Below are positions 1 through 7,553 of a stretch of 22,026 nt of DNA, piece by piece. The notes under the pieces are model-generated. The model saw only the letters and a program-made list of their open reading frames with translations, did not search any database and had not been told where the DNA came from. A program made the position numbers and the translations under genes. Source of the DNA: a virus; IMG/VR virus record IMGVR_UViG_3300031707_000204, positions 1 to 22,026 of that record; one strand, written 5' to 3'. How positions within the stretch are numbered: position 1 is the stretch's first letter; each line of letters starts with the position of its first letter.

Positions 1-84
1 ATCCCTCTTTCGGATGAATTTGGAGATATTACATATCTTGGAAAACGATATAGTAATCTTGGCATAAAGGCGGAGGAAATATAA
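1..84 (+). CDS. C-terminal end of an unidentified upstream gene (partial)
   Basis: The first 27 codons in frame 1 are open and end at a TAA (82-84), one base before the next gene's TTG start. The visible tail reads from IPLSDEFGDITYLGKRYS to KAEEI. The next gene's SD (GGAGG, 72-76) lies inside these last codons, so the two genes are probably in one operon and translationally coupled. No motif in the fragment allows a family call. Confidence 0.6.
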   Translation: MPLSDEFGDITYLGKRYSNLGIKAEEI

Positions 85-85
85 A

Positions 86-877
86 TTGTCTATAATTTTT
101 TATGAATATGAATATTGTGAAAAAATTCTAAAAAAAGGGGTAAAAAAACTTTTTCAAAGAGATTTAAATTATCTTGCAAAATATTGGGAATATAAAGGAG
201 AAAGTTATGAAAATATACAAAAAAATATTGAGGTGTTCTGTATTCGAAACAATGAAGATTTTAATGTAATACAAAGTTCGGAAATGATTTATAGGGCGCT
301 TACTCATGCTAAAAATAACTATTTACGTTTTCCAACACCAATTATTATTACTCAGGCAGAAGTAAATACTATACGTTCTTTAGATGACTACAGAAAAGAA
401 AAATTTCTTTTTATAATGTTACTTTGTGCCAAATATTTTAAAACACATAAATCTACTAAACATCCCAAAAGAAGTAAATTTGATAATACACTTTATAGCA
501 ATAGTTCAATAAAATATATTAAAGAAATAGCCAGAGTGGAATTTACTAGAAAAGAATGGAAAGAATTAAAACATGAACTTACAATAAAAGGATTAATTTC
601 CCCAACTATTTTTGGAAGTAATTATTGGGCAGTAGGCTTTAGAAATGAAAATTCAGAACCTTGCTTTATTATTAATGATTATAGAAATATTATTGCTTAT
701 TATCAAGAATATTGCGGAGAAGTTATGGTTGATTGTGAAAATTGTGGAGTTAGAACTTCTAAAAAATCATATCGACATGATCTTTGCAGAATATGTTTTC
801 AAGAAAAAAGAAAAGAAAAAATTAATAATAATGCTAAAAAATATTATACAAAAAGATTTTTATACAAAGAAAAATAA
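86..877 (+). CDS. Zinc-finger protein of unknown function, TTG start
   Basis: This 263-residue protein starts at TTG 86 with GGAGG at 72-76, nine bases upstream; no ATG is better placed. The body is mixed alpha/beta, rich in Lys, Tyr and Ile, with no signal peptide or membrane segment. Near the C-terminus a four-cysteine knuckle is visible: C217-x2-C220 and C234-x2-C237, followed by a basic tail rich in Lys, Arg and Tyr. That suggests a zinc-stabilised nucleic-acid-binding end. Residues about 100-185 could form a helix-turn-helix-like unit (helices around KYIKEIARVEFTRKEWKELK), but I cannot name a family. It lies upstream of the HU-like gene, so a DNA-related role fits the context. That role is inference. 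Confidence 0.65.
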   Translation: MSIIFYEYEYCEKILKKGVKKLFQRDLNYLAKYWEYKGESYENIQKNIEVFCIRNNEDFNVIQSSEMIYRALTHAKNNYLRFPTPIIITQAEVNTIRSLDDYRKEKFLFIMLLCAKYFKTHKSTKHPKRSKFDNTLYSNSSIKYIKEIARVEFTRKEWKELKHELTIKGLISPTIFGSNYWAVGFRNENSEPCFIINDYRNIIAYYQEYCGEVMVDCENCGVRTSKKSYRHDLCRICFQEKRKEKINNNAKKYYTKRFLYKEK

Positions 878-966
878 GTGTTTTTCGTATAGGTATAATC
901 TATTTGAAAACATGCAAAATTTTGGAAATCTAAAGTGGAAGAGAAAGGTAATTTACATATAAAAAA

Positions 967-1269
967 ATGGCTAAAAAACCAATTATAAAAGAAAAAATAG
1001 AAAAGAATGAACTTATTCGTTTAATTGCTCAAGATTCGGATTTAAGTATGAAAGTTGTCCGAATAGTTTTAAATTCTACCATAGATACAATTGGAAGAAT
1101 TTTAGAAAATGATAATTCATTAGAAATACAAGGATTTGGAATATTTTACATAACTGATCTTCCAGAACAGGATGCTTATGATCCTGTTAGAAAAATAAGA
1201 TATACAAGACCAGCAACTAAAATGATAAATTTTAAACCTGGAAAAAACTTAAAAAAAATAATCAAATAA
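967..1269 (+). CDS. HU/IHF-family histone-like DNA-binding protein
   Basis: At 100 residues it is slightly longer than typical HU (about 90). The helical N-terminal dimerisation part (about 10-50) is followed by the hallmark GFGIF turn (56-60), a basic beta-arm (about 62-83, with Pro73 in DPVRK where HU carries its DNA-intercalating proline) and a C-terminal FKPGK (89-93). HU proteins bend and coat double-stranded DNA as dimers. Phage versions such as SPO1 TF1 act in phage DNA compaction and transcription. The upstream SD is poor: AAAGG at 944-948 is about 18 bases from the ATG. A stop in the same frame at 949-951 limits how far upstream the start could lie, so translation may be weak or rely on another site. 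Family assignment is strong; role within this phage is inferred. Confidence 0.88.
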   Translation: MAKKPIIKEKIEKNELIRLIAQDSDLSMKVVRIVLNSTIDTIGRILENDNSLEIQGFGIFYITDLPEQDAYDPVRKIRYTRPATKMINFKPGKNLKKIIK

Positions 1270-1338
1270 AATCGTAATTTCATTTAGGAAAATTCGGAGG
1301 TAGCAATATAAGGCTTCAGAATAATAAGGAAGGTGAAA

Positions 1339-4300
1339 ATGGCAATAGTTCTTGATCAAATATGTCCCGCCATTGAGGTAACTGGTACTGGTGGGAGTAT
1401 TGTTTTAACCTTTCCTACTGCTCCCGCTTCGGGCGCATTGGTTGTTGTTGGAATAAGCCAATGGGATAGTACTTATGGTATTACTAATGTTACAGATAAT
1501 CAGGGAAATACTTATTACGAAGCAATTACAAAAGCAAATGCTGCTACATCTATTCTTAGTGCTATTTATTATGCAAAAAATGTAACCTCTAGTGGTACAT
1601 TTATAATTACGGTTAATATAGGAACTGCTGGTATTGATAGTGCGGCGGGGGCAGTTTCTTATACGGGGGTTGATACAACAAATCCCACTAGTGGATGTGG
1701 AACTAATTTAGGTCTTGGTACTACCCCTGATTCTGGTAGCATGACACAGGCAAATAATGCTGTTTATTTTGCTAATTTGAATTATGCTGCGGCTACCACA
1801 TCATCTTCTACTATTCCTTGGAATCAAAGATTTGTAGTGGATAACGCTGCTTTTGCTCCTATTAATGCAGAAGATTTATTTTCAACTGGATCACAAATTG
1901 CTCGTTGGACAATAGGATCGAGTGCAAATTATGTTGCTAGTATAGCGGCATTTAAAGAAGCAACTAGTACATCGGCAATAGTCGATGCTTCTGTATCGTT
2001 AGGGGGAATAGGTAATTTAACTTCAACCGGACAAATACCAAGCAATATTGATTTAAGTTTAGAGTATACGGTCTTAGCTGCTACAACTCGTACAAACACT
2101 ACATTAATTAAACCAAACAATACTGTAGATGGAGATTTTTTACTTGCTTTAATTTATATTGAAAGCAGTAGTATAGCTGTTACTGCACCCGATGGTTGGA
2201 ATCTTATATGCTCTAGTATGTCAAGTGGCAGTTCTTTTAGAAATATTTTATATTATAAACGCGCCAGCGGAGAACCGGCTGATTGGACATGGACACATGT
2301 TAATACTACCCCCGGATTTACCTGCGGATATGTAAAAAGATTTACGGGAGTGGTTGCGTCAGGCGATCCAGAAGATTGTACAAGAACGGTTAATGTGGGT
2401 AGTAGTACAACACCAATTTGGGATGCTGTTACAACTCTTACTGATGGCGCGGCACTGATAGGTATTGAGGGCAATTTTGTAACTGCGTCTAGGCGAACAT
2501 TGTCTACTCTTACAGAACGGATAGATGGGGATGATGTATTTTTACAGGCTGATTTAAAAGGAACGGCTGGTAATAGCGGTTCTTTGGGGGCAACAGACTC
2601 TTCTACTGGCGAATGGATAGCACAACTTTTAGCATTAAAGCCAACAACAAGCGCATCGTCAGGAAGCCCAAGCGTTCTTAAGGATGTTATTTTTATTTGG
2701 CCCGGAAGCGCATCTACTATTCCTTCGGGGTGGTCAAGAGTTACAAGTTTGGATGGAATATACCCGTTAGGTGCTAGTTCGGGGAGCGATCCTAATACTA
2801 CGGGTGGTTCAAATATTCATGTTCACACTACTGGAACTCATACTCACTCTGGAAGCGCACATATTCATACCGTTCCCAATTCTGGTTCTGGTGCTGGAAA
2901 TACAAACAGAGATACCGGTACTGTAAGACCTCCTACTGCCCATACTCACTATAACAATCCAAGTACAGTTAATCCAACAGCAACTACGGGTAGTCAAGCG
3001 CCTACTTCTGGTTCAGTAAGTCTTGAACCAGATTTTTACAGTGTTATTTATATTAAAAGTGACGGCACTACAGATGGTTTATCAGGAAGTATTGTGGGAT
3101 TGTGGAACAATAATACATCAACTCCTTCTGGATTCGCTTTGGCAGATGGTAGTGGTGGTAGACCAGATTTAAGAAATAAATTTTTAAGAGGTGCATTAAC
3201 GGGGGGAGATAGTGGTTCAACTAGTGGTTCTGCTGGTCACTCTCATACAATCGATACTCATACTCATAGTGATAATTATGCTCATGCTCACCCTACCGTT
3301 ACTAGTGCCAGCACTAATACCGCAATGGTTGGTGGCCCTATTAGTGGTACGGCTGTTCAAACTGCAACACAAGCCCATACACATGTTTTAACAATTGCAA
3401 GTCAAGCAACGGATGCAATTACTACAAATACGGATACTGCTCAATTTAGTAATAATGAACCTCCCTATATAAAACAAGCATTTATTCAAAATACAGGATC
3501 AATATCGCTTCCTGTAGGAATTATTGGTTTATGGACAGGTTCATTATCTCAAGTTCCTGCTAATTGGGTTTTATGTACTGGAGGAAGTGGAACTCCTGAT
3601 TTAAGAGATAAATTTATTAAAAGTGCTAGTGCTTTGGGGGAAATTGGATTAACGGGCGGTTCTCTTACCCATACCCATACAGTAACAGGGCATAATCATG
3701 CAATTGCTACACATGATCATACAATTTCACACGCAAATGGTGCTGGTACGACTGAAACGGCAGGGGCAGTAGGTTGTGCTACAACTGCACATACCCACAG
3801 TTGGGCCAATGTTGGAGCTTCTGGCTCATTTTTGTCTACATCAACAACTCCAACAATATCAACTAATTCTTCTTTACCGGCATATTATACAGTTGCTTAT
3901 ATTCAATACCAAGGAAGCGGAAGCGGTGTTACAACTGTTTCCGGTTCTACTATATTAACGGGCAATACAGATTTAAGCACTATTGCACTAAATAATATAT
4001 TATCGTTGATAAGTTTGGCGGGGAATGGAAATTTAACTTTATCATCCTTAGTAACATTATTAAATGTCATTAGTTTAAATGGAACAGGAAATTTAAGCTT
4101 AAGTTCTTTAATAAACATATTAGCGCAAACTATATTATCGGGAAAAGATGACATCTCATCTCTTGCTGTTTTATTGATTGCTGCTATTGCAACACTAACC
4201 GGAAATAGCGATATTTCTAGTATTCCTGTTTTGACTATTTTTTCTAATACGATTTTAAATGGAATTGGTTCTTTATTAGCAACGGCATTAGAACAAGCAG

Positions 4301-6207
4301 CAACAATAAGTGGATCGGCTATATTAACTGGAAGTCTTGATACAAGTTTGAATGCTTTAAATACTCTTATTGGACAATTAGCTATAGAAGGTAAAGGCAG
4401 TATAGATGCTCAATCTTTAGTAATTGCCTTGTTGCAATCTATAATGTCTGGTCGAGGCGATATTCAAGCAAATGTTTTATTATTAATTTCTACATTAATA
4501 ACATTGGTTGGAAATGGCGATTTATCAACTATTTCACTTTTGACTACATTTGGAACAACTAGTTTAAGTGGAACTGGATTATTAGCTTCTTCGGGATTAA
4601 TTTCTATTCTTGCTAATGCTTCAATTTCTGCAAAAGCAGATTTGTTAACTACCGCTTTACAAATTGCAGATGGTAGATTTATCGCTGATGGCAATGGAAC
4701 TTTAAATGCCCAATCTTTGATAAATATTTTAGCACAATCAATAGTATCTGGACAAGGAAATATTCAATCTTCTGCAACTTTATTGATTGCTGCAATTTTA
4801 ACTTTAACAGGCAATGGTGATTTAAGTTTAAGCGCAATTAATAGTGCTGTTGCAAATGCTATTTTAAACGCTAATGGAACTCTAACATCGATTGGGTTAA
4901 ATAATATTCTTTCTGCCGGTGTTTTAAGTGGCAATGGCGATCTTATTACATCTTCTCTAATAATCATTCAATCTTTGATAAGTTTACTTGGTAGTGGAGA
5001 TATATCAAATACTAGCCTTCCATTTTTAACTATACCATCAAATGCAATTTTAAATGCTTTTGGATATTTATTTCCTATATCTTTTATTCAAGGTCTGGTA
5101 GATGGTAGTGTAATTTTATCAGCAAATGGTGATTTGATAATAAGTGCATTAAATTTGATAACTGCCCAACCTGTTCTTTCTGGACAAGGTAATTTATCAA
5201 TAAGTGCATTGAATCAAATATTTGGTCAAACTACACTTTCTGGACAGGGAATTTTATTATTAGAAATTTTATTGGCTATTTTAGGACAATCAATATTGTC
5301 TGGACAAGTTACTAATCAAGCCGAAGCAAAAATATTAATAGATTCGCTTACAAATCTAACTGGAAGGCTTGATCTATTACCAGTTGGATTTAATACTAAT
5401 TTATCTTCAACTGTTTTAACAGGCGAATTAACTAATCTTGCTTCTGCTTTGCTGGTAATTAGTACTTTATCTACTTTAATTGGTAATGGAAATTTAGATG
5501 TTGCCTCAACTATAATTATACCTTCTTTTACAACTTTGAGTGGTATTGCGTCTTTGTTAGCAATATCTACAGTAGAAGGGTTAGTTGATGCATTGGCTAT
5601 ATTGTCTGGACAAGGTAATTTAACTTTAAGTGCATTAAATGCTATTAATGCTCAATTGGCGCTTTATGCAAGTGGTGATTTAAATGTTTTGCCAGTTTTA
5701 AATATTTCTGCATTTTCAAGTTTGAATGGAATTGCTTTTCTTATTGCAACTGGAACAATTGAAATAATTACTAATGTTGTAACAGGAAGTGCAATTTTAG
5801 CAGGAAGAGGCGATTTAATACTTTCTGCTTTGAATCTTGTAAATGGGGAAACGATAACAACAGGGCAAGCCATTTTATCAACACAAGCATTGGTAAATGT
5901 TTTATCAAATGCTATTTTATCAGGACAAGGTAATACTCAAGCATATGCAACTTTATTAGTTAGTGCAATAGGTGCTTTGTATGCTGCTGGTGCAATAATT
6001 CCAATAGGAACAATTCCAAGCGGAATTTTGCTGATTACTCCTTTATCTAGAACTTATATTATACGAGGTGAAGATAGAATATTTGTGATAGATGATGAGG
6101 GCCGAATTTTTTTAATAGATTTGGAAGATAGAGGATTTTCAATTGATTCTGAAAAGAGAATCTTAGTAGTTAACTCTCAAAAAAGAGATGATGAAATTTT
6201 AGATTAA
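1339..6207 (+). CDS. Giant tail fibre/adhesin with three His-rich collar domains and a 20-residue repeat array
   Basis: The frame is open from GTG 1333, but the SD run AAGGAAGG (1327-1334) covers that codon. ATG 1339 is the better start, giving 1622 residues. Domain order: a beta-rich domain (about 1-212) ending SIAAFKEA; a second related one (about 240-435) ending LLALKP; three tail-collar-like domains (about 446-579, 583-720, 727-862); a repeat array (about 873-1560); and a nine-residue Arg-rich repeat (1571-1615). Each collar opens with a GLW or IWPG-type strand and 'P..W/F' and contains four HxH motifs, twelve in all. T4 gp37 uses HxH motifs to bind iron in its needle tip. The array is almost uncharged and rich in Leu, Ile, Ser, Asn and Gly, as expected for a beta-solenoid shaft. 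No signal peptide is seen. The protein most likely forms a distal fibre or baseplate-linked receptor-binding structure. The family of each segment is inferred by eye. Confidence 0.82.
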   Translation: MAIVLDQICPAIEVTGTGGSIVLTFPTAPASGALVVVGISQWDSTYGITNVTDNQGNTYYEAITKANAATSILSAIYYAKNVTSSGTFIITVNIGTAGIDSAAGAVSYTGVDTTNPTSGCGTNLGLGTTPDSGSMTQANNAVYFANLNYAAATTSSSTIPWNQRFVVDNAAFAPINAEDLFSTGSQIARWTIGSSANYVASIAAFKEATSTSAIVDASVSLGGIGNLTSTGQIPSNIDLSLEYTVLAATTRTNTTLIKPNNTVDGDFLLALIYIESSSIAVTAPDGWNLICSSMSSGSSFRNILYYKRASGEPADWTWTHVNTTPGFTCGYVKRFTGVVASGDPEDCTRTVNVGSSTTPIWDAVTTLTDGAALIGIEGNFVTASRRTLSTLTERIDGDDVFLQADLKGTAGNSGSLGATDSSTGEWIAQLLALKPTTSASSGSPSVLKDVIFIWPGSASTIPSGWSRVTSLDGIYPLGASSGSDPNTTGGSNIHVHTTGTHTHSGSAHIHTVPNSGSGAGNTNRDTGTVRPPTAHTHYNNPSTVNPTATTGSQAPTSGSVSLEPDFYSVIYIKSDGTTDGLSGSIVGLWNNNTSTPSGFALADGSGGRPDLRNKFLRGALTGGDSGSTSGSAGHSHTIDTHTHSDNYAHAHPTVTSASTNTAMVGGPISGTAVQTATQAHTHVLTIASQATDAITTNTDTAQFSNNEPPYIKQAFIQNTGSISLPVGIIGLWTGSLSQVPANWVLCTGGSGTPDLRDKFIKSASALGEIGLTGGSLTHTHTVTGHNHAIATHDHTISHANGAGTTETAGAVGCATTAHTHSWANVGASGSFLSTSTTPTISTNSSLPAYYTVAYIQYQGSGSGVTTVSGSTILTGNTDLSTIALNNILSLISLAGNGNLTLSSLVTLLNVISLNGTGNLSLSSLINILAQTILSGKDDISSLAVLLIAAIATLTGNSDISSIPVLTIFSNTILNGIGSLLATALEQAATISGSAILTGSLDTSLNALNTLIGQLAIEGKGSIDAQSLVIALLQSIMSGRGDIQANVLLLISTLITLVGNGDLSTISLLTTFGTTSLSGTGLLASSGLISILANASISAKADLLTTALQIADGRFIADGNGTLNAQSLINILAQSIVSGQGNIQSSATLLIAAILTLTGNGDLSLSAINSAVANAILNANGTLTSIGLNNILSAGVLSGNGDLITSSLIIIQSLISLLGSGDISNTSLPFLTIPSNAILNAFGYLFPISFIQGLVDGSVILSANGDLIISALNLITAQPVLSGQGNLSISALNQIFGQTTLSGQGILLLEILLAILGQSILSGQVTNQAEAKILIDSLTNLTGRLDLLPVGFNTNLSSTVLTGELTNLASALLVISTLSTLIGNGNLDVASTIIIPSFTTLSGIASLLAISTVEGLVDALAILSGQGNLTLSALNAINAQLALYASGDLNVLPVLNISAFSSLNGIAFLIATGTIEIITNVVTGSAILAGRGDLILSALNLVNGETITTGQAILSTQALVNVLSNAILSGQGNTQAYATLLVSAIGALYAAGAIIPIGTIPSGILLITPLSRTYIIRGEDRIFVIDDEGRIFLIDLEDRGFSIDSEKRILVVNSQKRDDEILD
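3955..6000 (+). repeat. About 34 imperfect tandem copies of a 60-base (20-residue) coding repeat
   Basis: Within the fibre gene the translated sequence recurs every 20 residues with the pattern L-x-G-x-G-D/N-L/I followed by Ser/Leu/Ile/Ala-rich residues. Examples are LAGNGNLTLSSLVTLLNVIS and LSGNGDLITSSLIIIQSLIS. I counted 34 units, most exactly 20 residues; a few are 19, 21-23 or 25. DNA copies are diverged, so this is an old repeat held by selection on protein structure rather than a recent expansion. One lone unit-like stretch (SLGGIGNLTSTG) occurs earlier, near residue 220. Confidence 0.85.
6049..6183 (+). repeat. Five tandem copies of a 27-base (9-residue) coding repeat at the fibre C-terminus
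   Basis: Residues 1571-1615 of the fibre read as RTYIIRGED, RIFVIDDEG, RIFLIDLED, RGFSIDSEK and RILVVNSQK. The pattern is Arg, then alternating hydrophobics, then an acidic pair. It is sharply charged, unlike the uncharged array before it. Similar short 'R-T-F-x-V-x-x-E-D' repeats are familiar at ends of phage structural proteins; the function here is unknown. Confidence 0.75.
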
Positions 6208-6233
6208 ATTAGAAATTATAGGAGGTAAATGAA

Positions 6234-6608
6234 ATGCCATTTTCAACATTCGAGGGCACACAAATTATAGAACATATGTTCCGCAATCAGGCATATACGA
6301 CTCCAAGCGCTATCTGGGCATCACTACACAGTTCTGCGCCAGATGGTAATGGAAGTGCAGAAGTTACTGGTGGTTCATATGCGCGGCAACAAGTAAGTTT
6401 AAATGCCGCATCTAATAAAAGTGCTGCTTCAGCAAGTACAATATCTTATCTCTATATGCCGGGAACGAACGTGACTCACGCAGGACTCTGGCATGCAGGA
6501 GCGGGAGGCAGTTTTCTTTTATCGGGATCGCTCAGCGCAAGTAAGGCGTGTAACAGCGGAGACACTTTTCAATTCGCGGCTGGAAATTTTGTTGTAACTT
6601 TAACTTAA
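6234..6608 (+). CDS. Small phage tail-region structural protein (SYARQ/THAGLW type)
   Basis: This 124-residue protein has AGGAGG just upstream (within 6221-6230). It follows the pattern of a small structural protein common in tailed-phage tail regions: an N-terminal PSAIWASLHSSAP strand, a GGSYARQQV core, a VTHAGLWHAGAGG turn, and a GDTFQFAAGNFVVTL end that closes a beta-sandwich. No catalytic motif or membrane segment is present. Its position between the giant fibre and other adhesin-type genes suggests a tail- or neck-associated virion protein. Its DNA is noticeably less AT-rich than that of the endonuclease gene that follows. Confidence 0.7.
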   Translation: MPFSTFEGTQIIEHMFRNQAYTTPSAIWASLHSSAPDGNGSAEVTGGSYARQQVSLNAASNKSAASASTISYLYMPGTNVTHAGLWHAGAGGSFLLSGSLSASKACNSGDTFQFAAGNFVVTLT

Positions 6609-6628
6609 TATACAATATTTATTGTATA
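6609..6628 (+). other. Perfect AT-only inverted repeat just after a stop codon
   Basis: TATACAATA (6609-6617) is complementary to TATTGTATA (6620-6628) across two bases, starting immediately after the TAA of the upstream gene. All pairs but two are A-T, so an RNA hairpin would be weak. It could be an mRNA 3'-end or processing feature, or chance in AT-rich DNA. Confidence 0.35.
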
Positions 6629-6634
6629 ATCAAT

Positions 6635-6698
6635 AAAATATAAAGGGATAGGGTCGCTCCCGAAAAACACTACTCCTGTGTTCTTCCCTTTATTTTTT
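6635..6698 (+). terminator. Branched hairpin with a T-tract: possible terminator or structured RNA
   Basis: ATAAAGGGA (6640-6648) pairs with TCCCTTTAT (6685-6693), nine base pairs. It encloses two small hairpins: GGG/CCC (6651-6653 with 6659-6661) and AACAC/GTGTT (6666-6670 with 6678-6682). Six T residues (6693-6698) follow. A hairpin plus T-tract suits an intrinsic terminator between the structural genes and the homing endonuclease, but the three-way-junction layout is more elaborate than usual. No known ribozyme core was recognised. Confidence 0.4.
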
Positions 6699-6725
6699 AT
6701 ATAAAGGAGAATTTATATTAAGGAG
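6699..6725 (+). promoter_or_regulatory. SD displayed in a hairpin loop, then a second SD, ahead of the GIY-YIG gene
   Basis: ATATAAA (6699-6705) pairs with TTTATAT (6712-6718), leaving GGAGAA in the loop. A second SD (AAGGAG, 6720-6725) lies just before the TTG start at 6731. RNA structure around endonuclease ribosome sites is known in T4 for I-TevI. Here the effect is inferred. Confidence 0.35.
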
Positions 6726-6730
6726 AACAA

Positions 6731-7549
6731 TTGAATAAAATTTCTGGAATATATAAAATATTAAATAATATAACAAATGATGTTTATATCGGACAAAGTA
6801 AAAATTTAAATCAAAGAGAAAAAATACATTTTTCTGTTCTTAAAAGAAGAAAACACGAAAATCCATATCTTCAAAATGCCTTTGATAAATATGGAGAAAA
6901 GAATTTTATTTTTGAAATTATTCAAGAATTGGAAAACGATCAAGAACAATTGAACTTGATGGAAATTTATTGGATTGCTTATTATAATTCTTTTAAGGAC
7001 GATGGAGGAGGATATAATTTAACTAGAGGCGGAGATTGTATTATTTTATCCGAAGATACTAAAAAACGTATGTCAATTTCTAAAAAGGGGATAATACCTT
7101 GGAATACAGGTTTAAAAACTTCAGAAAGCACTAAAAGAAAACAATCTTTGGCTACTAAAGGAGTTCCAAAATCTGAAGAAACTCGAAAAAAAATGTCAAT
7201 AGCACAAACTGGAAGAAAATATTCCGAAGAACAAAATAAAAGAAATTCAGAAAGACAAAAGGGTGAAAAACATTGGAATTTTGGCGGTCATCATTCAGAA
7301 GAAACCAAGAACAAAATTGGCGAAGGCAATAAAGGAAAAATTATATCCGAAGAATCTAAACAAAAGATTTCTATTGCTAATTCTGGAAAATATCCTTCTG
7401 AAGAGACAAAACAAAAGATGTCTGAATCACAGACTGGAAGAACACATTCCGAAGAGACAAAACAGAAAATGTCCGAATCTGGTAAAAAAGCATGGGCAAA
7501 ACGCAAACAAGAACAACAAGAAAACGATTTAACCGAGAAGGGAGAATAA
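6731..7549 (+). CDS. Freestanding GIY-YIG homing endonuclease with NUMOD3 repeats
   Basis: The start is TTG 6731 with AAGGAG at 6720-6725; the protein has 272 residues. The N-terminal nuclease (about 1-97) shows GIY (6-8) and YIG (19-21). Other residues match the I-TevI active site: Y8, Y19, R29, H33, H42, E78 and N96. From about residue 105 to 255 there are repeated SEETKxKMSxSxxG-type units, the NUMOD3 DNA-binding motif of mobile endonucleases. The enzyme nicks or cuts double-stranded DNA at a target, often in a related phage lacking the gene, so that its own gene is copied in. It is not inside an intron visible here: the genes on both sides are complete. Its last codons (E-K-G-E) contain the SD of the next gene, whose ATG is only four bases past this stop. 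Confidence 0.92.
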   Translation: MNKISGIYKILNNITNDVYIGQSKNLNQREKIHFSVLKRRKHENPYLQNAFDKYGEKNFIFEIIQELENDQEQLNLMEIYWIAYYNSFKDDGGGYNLTRGGDCIILSEDTKKRMSISKKGIIPWNTGLKTSESTKRKQSLATKGVPKSEETRKKMSIAQTGRKYSEEQNKRNSERQKGEKHWNFGGHHSEETKNKIGEGNKGKIISEESKQKISIANSGKYPSEETKQKMSESQTGRTHSEETKQKMSESGKKAWAKRKQEQQENDLTEKGE

Positions 7550-7553
7550 ACAT

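Noticed and set aside
891-899. TATAAT box upstream of the HU gene
   Set aside because: No -35 at acceptable distance and no TG extension; such boxes are frequent by chance in DNA this AT-rich.
645-962. 105-codon frame spanning the gap before the HU gene
   Set aside because: Mostly overlaps the zinc-finger gene in another frame, is very Ile/Lys-rich, and has no SD at its start.
1296-1310. Strong GGAGG not followed by an ATG, GTG or TTG at working distance
   Set aside because: No frame follows it; it is probably a chance match or a relic, and the fibre gene has its own SD at 1326-1334.
6640-6693. Three-way junction considered as a hammerhead or other small ribozyme
   Set aside because: There is no CUGANGA core before the second stem, although GAAA follows it; no twister or pistol core was seen either.
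7263-7532. Second plus-strand frame within the GIY-YIG gene and two minus-strand frames there
   Set aside because: They arise from the repeated NUMOD3 coding units read in other frames and lack start signals.
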